This document shows, piece after piece, positions 23,555 through 42,491 of a stretch of DNA of 64,000 bases (positions are counted from its first letter, which is position 1; each line of letters begins with the position of its first letter). The DNA lies in the NCBI GenBank assembly GCA_036897485.1, contig JAYMTF010000045.1:1-64000 (forward strand). The letters are read 5' to 3'. The translations under genes were made by a program, and so were the position numbers. This DNA comes from Pelargonium nanum (taxonomy: Eukaryota; Streptophyta; Magnoliopsida; Geraniales; Geraniaceae). The notes below the pieces were generated by a model. It was not told the DNA's origin. It did no database searches and was given only the letters and a program-made list of their open reading frames with translations.

Positions 23555-26113
23555 ATGGAAACAGAAGATGATGACTACAGAAGAAGAGACCGCATTGTGC
23601 TTGTGGTCATTGTGGTGCTCGCTTCCTTGGCTCTCACTTCCTTGCTCGTCGCTTTCAGCTACTACTGCTACATACGGAACAAAGTCTCCAAGCGAATCAA
23701 GCACCTCAGGAGTAAGTTGGGTTCTGCACTCTCTGTTTGGTTCCCGAGAAAATGCGGGAAAGTTCAGTTTTTTTCCTTTCCTGTTTTGGGGTTTTGGAGT
23801 TGGGTTTATTATTGCTTGCACAGGCGTGAAATCAGTATGAAATCAGCTTCAAAGCATTTCCTTTTAGCTCTTTGGTTATCTTTTGTATATATTCTTAGCT
23901 TAGTTTAGATTAGTAACTCGCAGGTACACAAATGTTGGACCTAAAAGTTGCAAATTCTTGATGTTGTTATCTAATACTTGAATATCACTTAGTTTCTAGG
24001 AAGAAAGAGGTAGGGAAAAAATTGTGTTTTGGAAAAATTAATTCTTGATGGAATGATGGCTGAGGATTTATTGATTTTGTGTGAAGGGATTGATCATGAG
24101 GACAAAGGCGGGATAAATAATCTGCAAATTGCAACAGAGAAAGGGCTTCAGGTGTTCAGCTACAAGCAGCTGCATACTGCAACAGGTAGTTTCAGCAAAT
24201 CAAATGTGGTTGGGCATGGTGGGTTTGGGTTGGTGTATCGAGGAGTGCTTGCTGATGGGAGGAAGGTTGCAATTAAGGTTATGGATCAGGCTGGGAAGCA
24301 GGGAGAAGAGGAGTTCGAAGTGGAGGTTTGATCTTAATTTCCATTTTCTGTTTCATTTCGGTGAAAGAGAAGCGTTTTGGTGTTTCGTTATCATTAGTAT
24401 TCGATCAATTATGGGTTTGTTATTTAATTGCTTGTTTATCAGTAAGCTATTCTCTGTTATAGGTGGACTTGCTGAGTCGGCTGCGTTCTCCATATTTGCT
24501 GGCGTTGATTGGGTACTGTTCGGATGATAATCATAAATTGCTAGTGTATGAATTCATGGCAAATGGTGGTCTGCAGGAACATTTGTATCCCATCAGTGGT
24601 GAGTAGTGGTTCTTTGAGTGCTTTTATCATTTTCTATAATGAGTCGTTATCTGGTGACATTTGCTAGGTAAAGATGGAAGTCCCCTGTGATTCGTTTACA
24701 TGCTGGTTTAGGTTGCAATGTGAGGTCTTAGACACAGTTGTGTTTCCAAAGTTTTATTCTACTTATGTGTATTTAATGTTAATAGGTTCATGGTTAATAA
24801 ACTTTATTATTGCGAATCTAACTATGATTTCCCCAAATTCCCAAAATCATTTTGGCATTAAGAAGAAAATCAAATATTCTGATTCCCCTCAAAGAAATTG
24901 CTAAGTATGCAATCAAACCAATCAATGCGTGTGCATTGCATACTTTAAACTTTTTCTTGCATTGGACTTTTCTCCTAATAAATTCTTTTTGGCCCTTCAT
25001 CAAAGCTAATCATGTCTCTGCTCCGCGACAAATAAATTGTGCGGTAGGAAATTTTCTAGCTTCAAGTAGTAATCTTGTAATTAATATAATCTGGTGTATG
25101 GGTTACTAGGCAACATGGATTTCCTATAACGAGAACTTGTCCAATATGCAGGATCTAGTTCTGCCTCCATCAAATTAGACTGGGAAACCCGCCTGAGAAT
25201 AGCTCTTGAAGCTGCCAAGGGTTTGGAATATCTCCATGAACATACCAGTCCCCCAGTGATTCACAGAGATTTTAAAAGCAGCAACATTCTCTTGGACAGA
25301 CATTTCCATGCCAAAGTTTCTGATTTTGGATTGGCCAAGCTTGGATCTGACAAAGCTGGTGGGCATGTTTCTACTCGCGTGCTGGGTACCCAAGGATATG
25401 TGGCGCCTGAGTATGAACCCAAGAACTCTTAGCTTCAATTATTTAGGAAGATACATATTGTTTATACACGTGGCTGTTGGCTGAAGTTTTGAATTCAATA
25501 GTGTTTGTCTTTTGGCTTGGTTTGGCTATACAGGTATGCATTAACTGGACATTTGACGACAAAATCAGATGTGTATAGTTACGGGGTAGTCCTTTTGGAG
25601 TTGCTTACTGGCAGAGTTCCTGTTGATATGAAGAGGGCTCACGGGGAAGGCGTTCTTGTATCTTGGGTAGGTCCTCTATCCTCTTGAATTAATTCCAGTG
25701 CGAATAATTGATTTTTCTTTTATATTATGAGAATTTGCTCTTTGAATTTTAGTTTTTTCCTTTCCCATCCCTAACGTCTCACATATCAATTTGTGTACCT
25801 TATCTGTGGGAAAAAGGCTTTGCCCCACTTGACAGATAGAGAGAAGGTTGTGCAGATCATGGATCCCGCTCTGGAGGGCCAATACTCAATGAAGGAGGTC
25901 ATTCAGGTGGCTGCAATAGCTGCAATGTGTGTGCAACCGGAGGCAGATTACAGGCCACTGATGGCCGATGTTGTACAGTCTCTGGTCCCGTTGGTGAAAA
26001 ACCACAGGTCAGCGACATCAAAGGTTGGCAGCTGCTCTAGCTTTCATGCCCCCAAGTCGCCCATGACTCCCAAGTCTCCAATGACGCCTGAGCCTCGTAG
26101 GGCAAGTACCTGA
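23555..26113 (+). CDS. Membrane-anchored receptor-like Ser/Thr kinase without ectodomain (PBL7-like)
   Basis: Exons 23555-23711, 24087-24325, 24463-24598, 25152-25410, 25534-25666 and 25817-26113 give 406 residues. A charged N-terminus [12 protein letters not shown] is followed by one membrane segment (about residues 14-38, [20 protein letters not shown]) and then a full kinase domain: P-loop [11 protein letters not shown] (95-105), Lys116 in [45 protein letters not shown]. The catalytic loop is RD-type, so the enzyme should be active. A Ser/Pro tail with two [12 protein letters not shown] repeats ends the protein. The second exon start was set by phase: AGG/R joins RIDHEDKGG, matching relatives; the apparent upstream Met frame is intron. 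Exon 4 ends CCTGA/GTATGA and is completed by GTATGCA in exon 5. Substrate unknown; plasma-membrane signalling is inferred. Confidence 0.92.
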
Positions 26114-26329
26114 AACCGAAACTAATTGACCTAACTTAGATCATTCTGTATTATGCTCATCTAGCGCTGTTGTAACGTTATTTAGTCGTCTTTTAGTATC
26201 AGAAGCTAGCTAGCTAGATTGTTGTAGTTTTAGGCATTCGATAATTATTTGGATGGAAAACTCAAAACTGCATTGTACCCGAAACGCACGTATTGGTGTA
26301 CTTAGTTTAAAACAATCCAACCATTAAGC

Positions 26330-27540
26330 TTTATTCCATGGTCATTTTTGAGATGCTGCCATTTATAGCCACTACAAGCTTATGATCATGAGTACAGCCA
26401 TGGAAGCTCTGGGTTAGGAACAGATTCACGTAAAGGAAGATACAGAACTTGTGCAGAAAGACATGCAGCTTTGATTGACTTGACTAAGATAGCAACACAA
26501 TACGTACAAGAATGTCAAGTCCAGCTGAGCTGCCTTCAAAATTTTGAATACTTCATTGCAAGTGGCCGTTACTTTTATGCTTTTGCTTCCCAGTAACCAT
26601 CCTGATTTTATCACAAGTAAATTAGTCACAAGACACATGTGTTTCTCGAAGATAATGAAACCGATTACTCGTTTTTTGGACAGTTTCTTGAGCGTGAATT
26701 TCATTTGTATGCATTGTGTTTTTCGTGCTTACAAAATGAATGTGGATAAACCAGTTGACCGTTACATTAAGCACACAACTAATTACCTAATTATGGAGCC
26801 AAATACAATTTGAATCCATTTATTTAAGAGAGATTTCAGTTATAGAGTTAATGACTGAACTCGATCAAGACACATTCAAATTTTCGTGCCCACAAATTTG
26901 TTGGGACGCGTATGTATGTTAATTCGTGACGTGTCACACTCTCGTAGAGTTGACCAAATTTTTTTTTTCGCTTTATCTGTCTTAAAATAAGTGTTGTTTT
27001 TTTAAAAAAAAGTTAATTATACATGAATTATCAATAATATCCGTAATTACTAGCTTTTAACACATGATTACAAGAATACAAAAATAAATATATCACACTA
27101 ATTAATTTTTCGTTAATTTTTTCCAAAATAAAAATAAAAACACTCATTTCAATACGAAAAAAATCATACTAACTTCTCTTATTTATGCGGTAAAAAAACA
27201 CTAATTTTGACCCATAAAGAATTCTTTTTACATATAATTTGAATTTTGTTTCATGCAATACATGTGTCTGTACATAGTTGTAGATCTGGTCAAAACAATT
27301 ATTCTCCCAACTAATTCAACATTAAAAATGCCATTAGCAACTAATCATGCAAGAGTGACACTACTAAAATAAATTAAATAAATAAACCAAAGATAAAGAC
27401 AAAGCCACAAAAGTATAAAGTGATTAACACATACTTATAATTGCAACCTAAGGGCATAGCTTAGTTGATTACTTGTATTTGTTTACTCTAATTCTAGCAA
27501 TAAAAAACACTATTTTCATGGACTCATACAACTCATCATC
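26330..27540. other. Intergenic, one MITE remnant, no gene seen
   Basis: Downstream of the kinase gene and upstream of the GSK3 gene. Apart from the MITE remnant near 26965-27165 I see no feature; the short frames at 26426-26813 are antisense to each other and have no domain. Confidence 0.55.
26965..27165. mobile_element. Decayed Stowaway-like MITE
   Basis: Contains the words cttaaaataagtgttg near its left end, agttaattatacatgaatta with aataatatcc inside, and aaacactcatttcaata near its right end. All of these match, in order, the MITE copy in MIP3 intron 3 (19376-19657). Termini are too worn to define the exact ends. Confidence 0.55.
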
Positions 27541-27750
27541 ATGACAGTGGGACCCACCAACTCAAGAAAAAAAACCACTGGTCAAGATCCCATTATTGGG
27601 CCCCATGTGATATCCCTGTCCCCATCTGATGTGAAGGTCCACAGCATTTCACCATGCACCTTCAAAGCACCAGATCATACCCATTCTCTCCATCACTACC
27701 ACTTCAGACAAAGAACAGTGAAAATATATAGATTAGTAGATAATATATAT

Positions 27751-27813
27751 AGAGAAGAAGAAGAAGAAAATAATAATAATAATAATAATAATAATTTTAG
27801 AGAGAGAGAGAGA
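27751..27813. repeat. Compound microsatellite (GAA)n(AAT)n(GA)n in the GSK3 leader
   Basis: GAA repeats (about 27751-27768) run into nine AAT units (27769-27795) and then GA repeats (about 27799-27813), 50-115 bp upstream of the GSK3 start codon. It is likely transcribed in the leader and should be length-variable. Confidence 0.8.
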
Positions 27814-27864
27814 AGAAAAGAGACATTTTTAGAGAGAGAAAGGTAGAGAAGAGCTGTACTCCAC

Positions 27865-33043
<5,179 letters not shown>

Positions 33044-33729
33044 ACATGTCATGAAAATGAGGAGAGGACTAAAATCATGTGCTGGAGGATAGATGTGAAG
33101 CAAAGGCTGGCCTTATTGTGGCCTAATTGGAACCTTCTCTCGCGTCAAAGATGTATACATATATACTGGCTGTTCAGGTTTACCTGGAAGACTGGCGAAT
33201 CTGTTTACTAAGTCTAAAACCTTCTTTTTTCCCTTGCTTTTTTTTTTTTTTGTATATTATTTTGGTAGTAAAGGTTCCAGCAAAATCTAGGAAGTATAAG
33301 AAGATGAGAAAGTTATGTTTTAGCTATAGGTTGGAGTTGCAAAAATCCTGTAAGAGCTGGACCGGCTTTCTCTCCGCTTCAAGAACATGGTGTTTTGCTA
33401 CTATTTTTTAAAGTTGTTCATCTTCAATCTATTTGATGATTCCTAGTTCTTATATTGAAACATCAATTTCAAAGCACAAGAAAACAATAATCAATGTATA
33501 AATAGTTTGGTTCAACATGAAAGTAAAATTTGAAAAATGTTAATGTTTTCTAGGATTATTATGTGGAGGTCCAATCAGCTCTCTTGTATTAGTACAAACT
33601 ACAAAGAGCTCTATTTTATTGCCCTACCCTTCTAATTAAGGGTTGGGAAAGAAGAGAGCAAACAAAATCTTCATGAGGCCTCACTAAATCACCACAAGAA
33701 CATGAATCCAAAATGTGTCATCAGAGAGC
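33044..33729. other. Convergent 3' ends of GSK3 and aspartate aminotransferase
   Basis: The two genes end facing each other 686 bp apart. The interval holds both untranslated tails; no further gene is visible. The plus-strand frame 33127-33411 looks like tail sequence. Confidence 0.6.
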
Positions 33730-36700
33730 CTATGTTGCTTTTGTCACCTCATGAATAGCATTTGCCAAATATCCAACATTGCCTGTGGTCACACCTGCCA
33801 TACTGTATATGCATATTGTACCAAATATTCAAGAATTAGAATAGAGCACATTCATACGATATTAAGCCAATCAAGGATCAGAGTTCAAATATGTTTACCT
33901 GATTCGGCCATTACGGGTCATATAGATGTGATATTCCTTTGTCAAACGATCAACTTGTTCCGGTGTCATGCCACTGTAGCAGAACATACCAATCTGTTTG
34001 CAAGGATCATCATCATCAATATGTATATCTAGTAACAAAAACTAGCAAAGGATAAACAAATTGGGCACTAAATGTGCTTTTCTATAATCAATACCTGTTT
34101 TGTTACATGCTCCCATGGCAATGGAGATCCCAAGTTTTCAAGGTTTTCTCTTAAAGCGGTTCGCATACCGATGATGCGATCTGCCATGACCTGAAGCACA
34201 TGACATAGACGGCAATGGGATATAATGAGTACATACATTAATCTTAACATAGTAAAATATGAAATCATACTCAATGTAGAAATATTCCCATCAAATCTTT
34301 TAGGAATTTTATACTAGGCCTGTAAATTTGTCTGCTCCAGGATGTGTACATCTCAACAACTAGAGCACGTGTCCACAATCTTATTCAGCAAACAAACAAA
34401 ATAGTATCTATTCACATAATTAAGATGTAATGCTCTTTTCATTTGACATGTTTAGAAGACTCGACAAAACTTTCAAGGAATAGTGCATTTCACATGGTAA
34501 AGGAACCCACTGTCAGCATGTCAGGCCATGTTTCATGATCCTTACAAGTGAACCTCACGAAACAAGCCATACAAGTATCTTAAGCGCTACAGCAACACAA
34601 TTTTAATCTCCTTGTAAGGCGCGGGACAGGGTATAGTATTGTGCCAAGTAAATAAGAAGGAAAGAACGCACACATGCACAGTTCAAAGTATTTGGCAACT
34701 CACTTTTACTTCCTTGAGCCATAATTTCTTCAAATCAGGGTCACCGAGGATAGTTGCAACTATGAGCGCACCATGAACAGGTGGATTACTGTACATGGGT
34801 CGGGCAAGCTGCTGCAACTGACTCTTCACCGCCACAGCTTGTTTTTCATCTTCACACAGCACACTGCATTGTTATCACATGATCAGCATTCAAACAGTAC
34901 AGATCACTCACATTGAAATTCACCTTACATAGACTGTAGACTAGACATGGATTTATGAGGTTCCAGAAAATAAATTGCAACGAAAGCTAATTTAGTTTTA
35001 TTCCCAAATATGGCCTTTTATTCCTTAACATGCAATTGTTAAGGGAAATAATAAAAGGGATCCACTTCTAATTGCATATACTCCAATTTGTTCATGTGCA
35101 GATGTTCATATATGCATGAACAGTGGAGTATATGAAGCTAAAAGTGGAATCCAACACTACTATTTCTCAAATATCCACAGCTCATCCTCTTTAACCTTAA
35201 ATGCCATTAGAAAGGCACTATTAAGTCCCACAAAAGCTCACTGCAACAGAAACTTTTTTATTTCTCAAAAGGTAGCAGCACTATTGGCACTCCACTGTTA
35301 GCTTCTTGTACTACTATACTTCTAAAATGATGGATGTTGTTGCCAGAAGGGAACAAGAACCTAAAAGTAGGTGCCGACAGTGCTACCCCTCTCTGAACAC
35401 TAGAGAACTAGTTCAGTGAAAACAACTTGCATCTTTCAAAGAACTTAAGAAACACAATTTACAATTCAACTACCAAATACATCATATGAACAATGATATT
35501 CAGTTTGTCAAATTTTCATTGATTTAAAAATAATGTCTCCATCTTTCACTCAAACAAACAAAAAAAAAACACTTGTAAATACTGTATCATTTTCTTCGAA
35601 TAAAATTACACAGTTTCCTTTACTGTGATGATGTATATTTGGAGAGAGAGAGAAAAAGAGAGAATCTGCATTCAACTGGTAAATAAACAATTACCTGAGG
35701 CATCCTACTCTTTGGCCATAGAGTCCCATATTCTTTGCATATGATTGGGCAATTCCAATGTAATGACCATCCTCAAGAAAAATCCTAATAGACTTTGCAT
35801 CTCTCTCTGGATCACCACTAGCAAAACCTTGATAAGCCATGTCAAAGAAAGGAAAATGGCCTTTTACCTGCAGGCAGCAAAAGTTTTTACATGGGAAATG
35901 AGTACAAGCTAAATTATTTAAGAGCAACAAAACAACAAAAGTAGGAAACACCCAGAAAACCATGAGCTCCACCTTGAACTGGTGTGAGATCTCTCTCCAT
36001 TGTTCTTCCGTAGGATCCACTCCAGTAGGGTTATGAGCACAAGCATGAAGGAGAAAGAACGAACCATTTGGAGCATTCTAGAAAGAAAAACATTTTTTAA
36101 AACAGAAAAAAGAATAAGATATCAAAAATGTGAATTTACATACAATGCAAAGGCGAGCAAAACAAGAAAACATAAAATAAAATATGATTAAATGAACCAC
36201 CATGGAAAATTAGAGAGTGCATTGTGTACCTTAACATCGTCCATCAATGCAGCAAAATCTAACCCTCTAGTCTCAGGGTGATAGTAATGGAATGTCCTTT
36301 GAGGAACCTGGGCATCTTTCCAGATATTATGGTGGCTGTTAAAATAGAGGGTTAAAAATCTTATTAAGGAAAATGAATCTACATTGACTCAATAACTAAT
36401 AGCAAAAAAAGGTGTAAAGGAAAAAGTAGTAAAAGAAAAAAAGAACTAACTTGGACCAGGTTGGAACTGGAATGTAGATTTGGGAATCAGGCCGAAAACG
36501 CTTCTGGAAGTCTGCAAACAGTCTGCACGCACCAGTTCCTGAGAGTGATTGCACAGCTGCAATCCTTTTATCTTTGATGAAATCAGAGTTCTCACCATAG
36601 GCCAACTTCAGCGTCTCTTCAACCATCTTCACACTCCCTCCCATAGGAAGGTACTCCCTGATATATAGATAGAAATTTCAATGACTTGTCATTTCAGAGG

Positions 36701-38658
36701 AATTTTTAAAAAAAGGCTTGTATAAGTGATGTGGAAACAGTAGAAACAAGAAACCAGGTGCAATTCTGGTTTCGATGGAGCACAAACAAAGAAAGAAGGA
36801 AAAAATAGGGAGACTTGCGACCATAAAGTAATAGTTTTTCTTACCATTTTCCATCAAACTCTTGAAATCATTTTTTTGCAATCATTCTTACAATGCTACT
36901 TGAAAAGCTTTAGCTTTTCAGGCTAGTAGACAACATAAATTCCAGAGAGGTGGCAGTATCCACAAGGTGCTGTTAAAAAAAATGCATACTGTGGAAGTTT
37001 TGAATAGATTTTACTTCGAAGAATATGAGCCATACATTCATAGACTCCATCAAATATACCCTACTAAACTTTTTTATTTCTTTTGGTACAAGAAGGAAGC
37101 ACTATCGCTTTGGACCAGAGTTTTTCACCCAAACCCCCGCCCACCCAATCACCTGAGATAAATCTTCATTATAAAGGATTTAGTAATACTCCAAAACATA
37201 TTTTAGAATTAGTATTCACTTGATGAAACTGACTGCATTGAACTAAAGGGATCCCTAATTCCCTCATGATGACTGCTACAAGGTCCTTGTATTCAGTTGA
37301 GGTGAGAATGAATCACACACACTACAAATTTCTGTAGTGTAATAGACTCATGAACAAGTTATTTGACATAACAAAGTAATCACATTAGCAACAAACTGAA
37401 TGAAATGAACTACTAGGGTTAGTATTGAAACTATGGTGGACAGCAGACTAAAGTTTCGATTTTTTTTTCTTCATAAAAAGTTAAAAATGGAACCAAGTCT
37501 AAACAAAGCACCTAGGATCTTTTTAACAAAATCCCTAGGTTTCAATTAGCATTTGAAATCACAATAATGCATGTCCTCTTAGTCAACTATAATTATCAAA
37601 ATGAAAAATTCATATCCACTAGCAAAAGCAAAATTACCAAGTTGTACCAACAGCATCATAGCCTCAAACTCTACCATAGAATGTAACAAAATAAATGAGA
37701 ATCAAATTGGCAAGTGGAAAACTGGTATGAAAAGGGAATTTGAGGGGACCACACCAAAATGATGCAAAATCCAAGAGCACTTCATTAGGTATATATTTAC
37801 ATACATTTTGCAGCTACATAATTAATTCATGATAACAACTCTGTGAACTGTGAAGAGTCACAAAAACACATCTCATAATAACAATTTAGACTATAATATA
37901 ATCAAGACTTTCATTGATAAAAATATAATCAAGTAACCACTCACATGTTCAAGTTTCCGGCAATCCTCCGTTCTGCTTCTCTAACACAATCGAGCACAAC
38001 TGGCTTCCCATTATCATCCCGGTAAGCACCCTTTCATTCCAATAAAAATTAATTAATAAAATCAGTCTCCTTAGAGATATAAAATCAAAAGTATAGTTGA
38101 CAAAAGAAACAGATATGTTCGAGAAATTACAATATAATAATTCAACATCTGGAAAAGCTTGCACCTTTACCATTCTAAATTTTCAACCCAAAACACAAGA
38201 TCAAACGTATCTGCTTAACTTTCAAATAAAATAAAAATCCGACTTCTGCAACAGAATAATTAAGCTAAGATTTCACAATCCCTTAAACCAGTCAACAACA
38301 AAGGATCTAAGCTTAACTTTCATTTTCCTTTCTTTCCATTTTCGCAGCAACCAAACAGACATGCACGATTGAAAACCCAATCATTTCAAATCAGCTCAAA
38401 GCAGTTCACGTATCTGCTGATTCGAAAATTCAAATTCCGAGAAATAGACGAGAATTATAAAAACAAAGATAGCGAACTCACAACTCCAACATTGACTTTA
38501 TCGGGGCTGGGATCGGCGAGGAAAGCTTCGGTGACGCCGAGGATGGGGTCCTTGGCTGCGGGCTCCACGCTCCGCCACCAAGACGACATAGATCGCGCTC
38601 CGACGACGGAGCTCGGGGTCAGGATCCGCCGGGAGATCGCTGTACGAATCGACGCCAT
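33730..38658 (-). CDS. ASP1: Aspartate aminotransferase, mitochondrial
   Basis: PLP enzyme that interconverts aspartate and 2-oxoglutarate with oxaloacetate and glutamate; part of the malate-aspartate shuttle and nitrogen metabolism. Ten minus-strand exons: 38482-38658, 37945-38030, 36451-36657, 36230-36335, 35973-36077, 35695-35867, 34704-34863, 34095-34190, 33899-33993, 33730-33802; 425 residues, in frame throughout. An Arg/Ser-rich mitochondrial presequence ([20 protein letters not shown]) leads into [20 protein letters not shown]. Class I aminotransferase features: [45 protein letters not shown] (Asp236 and Tyr239 contact PLP), and the Schiff-base Lys272 in [14 protein letters not shown]. 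The C-terminus [19 protein letters not shown] fits. Intron 2 is the longest (36658-37944). The presequence favours the mitochondrial over the cytosolic or plastid isoform. Confidence 0.97.
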
Positions 38659-38689
38659 AGTCGCTGCTGCTTCTGAGTCTGCAAATTGA

Positions 38690-39590
38690 TCTCTTTATCT
38701 TCTTGACTGAAGAAAGAAGCTGAGACGCTATGGTCGGGAATGAAAATTGCACTACTTTTTATATTACAAGCAATCGCTTTGATATGCGTGAGATGCTTGA
38801 TCGCATTGAGCCATTGGGTTTTGGCTGATTCGCGTTCGATATTTTTAATATTATTTTAAAGTTAATTACAAATCTACCCCACATTTTATTTTGGTTGGTT
38901 TGTTTTTTCTTTATTGGCTGCTCAATTATGGCCCATATAGACTTTTTTTCTATATGGAATATATCTTTATTTCCCTTAAAAAAAATTATATGTGCTGATG
39001 AATTTACTATTTTACCCTATTTGTTGGATATGCCTTGCTCTTTGGCTGTCTGAAGCAATGGCAAGAATGTCATTTACTATTGGACCAATTCTCTTGTGAC
39101 TACCAATGTATTGAGCAAGATCATGATACTATCATAAAATTGAGTTATCATTTTTTAAAGAAAATTTTGATTAACAAAACAATGGAACCTACCAAGAATG
39201 TTTTGAGTTCAGATCATTACAAATCATCGTGTGATGAGCTGATCCGATACAAACATTACACAATTATTAAATGAGTACAATTATAAACATATCAAGCTCA
39301 AAGACTCAAGCTTTGTGCAAATGCTATGGAAGCATATGAAAACAATAGCTCCATTTGAACAGGCAACAGTAAAGAATATTAAGATAAAACCAATGCAATT
39401 ATGCTGAAAATTATATCTTTCAACAACATTAGTTGAGATAAGAAAAGAAACAAGTAAAAGGATTGTGCTAAAGAACAATACTCCAAAACATCTGCCAAAA
39501 CTTGACAAGTAAAAAGAGTAATAGATGCTGGTGTAGTACACATCAACCAGTCAAAAAACTAAATAACTAAAGACTAACAAGGCAGGGGAT
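38690..39590. other. Spacer between ASP1 leader and RPL11 3' end, no gene seen
   Basis: AT-rich sequence containing the aminotransferase promoter and the L11 3' untranslated tail. No motif-supported ORF. Confidence 0.6.
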
Positions 39591-39593
39591 TGA

Positions 39594-41665
<2,072 letters not shown>

Positions 41666-41679
41666 ACGAGCCCGTGTCA

Positions 41680-42490
41680 ACTGTCTAATGACGAAAACAC
41701 CCTCCACTTATCAAACTTTTTACTTTTTCTTCTCTTCCAAACGTTTATTTATAACAACACACTACTACAATGATACTTATAAACTTGTCCAATTCAATGG
41801 TAATTGTGGATCAAACTTGCTAAAGTGTTGGTATAAGCATTTTAAATTTTTTATAGGTCACGTATTTGAATTTTTTGTTTGTGAATTCGTTTAAACTCCA
41901 CATGTTTTAATTTAATATTCATTTTTTCAAACATTTTAGTCCAATCAGTTCAACACGTAACAATAATAAGTATAGTCTTTGATTCAAGAATATTTCAAAT
42001 TTTCGTCCAATTCAATCTTATACGGATGCACAACTCTACATAAATATAAAGAAAACGCTTCATTTCAAAGTTGACGATTTGGACATAAAATCTTACCTAC
42101 ATTTTTTTCAAAGAATAAAGTCATGTAAAATAAACTTGTATAATTCGAAGGTTGAGTTTATAAAAAAAAAGTACATATTTACTCGCGCATTCCATACAAA
42201 GCATGTGTATTTCCTTTACTCACAACCTATTGTCACATTAGCCAAACTTTAAGTTGATGTTATTGCCGGTGTTCATAAAAATAATGAAAAGATGACAACT
42301 TCAAGCAATATATACCAGTCCTACTCCTGCGTGCAAAAGAACAGCAAAATTACAAAGAATGGATACCAGAGAATGATTTAAACCACCACATTTGGTTAAA
42401 CATTGATGCATTTTCTCTTCAAACCCAGCCCATGTTGCTCTTCAAAATAATTTTTGCCTTGCACTACTCTTTGTTTATGCGTAACCTTAG
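41680..42490. other. Intergenic between RPL11 and TAF4, no gene seen
   Basis: AT-rich spacer. The 68-codon frame at 41688-41894 has no domain and no gene context. Confidence 0.6.
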
Positions 42491-42491
42491 A

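Noticed and set aside
24029-24086. Met-initiated frame directly before kinase exon 2
   Set aside because: Phase and homology place the acceptor at 24086, so this segment is intron 1.
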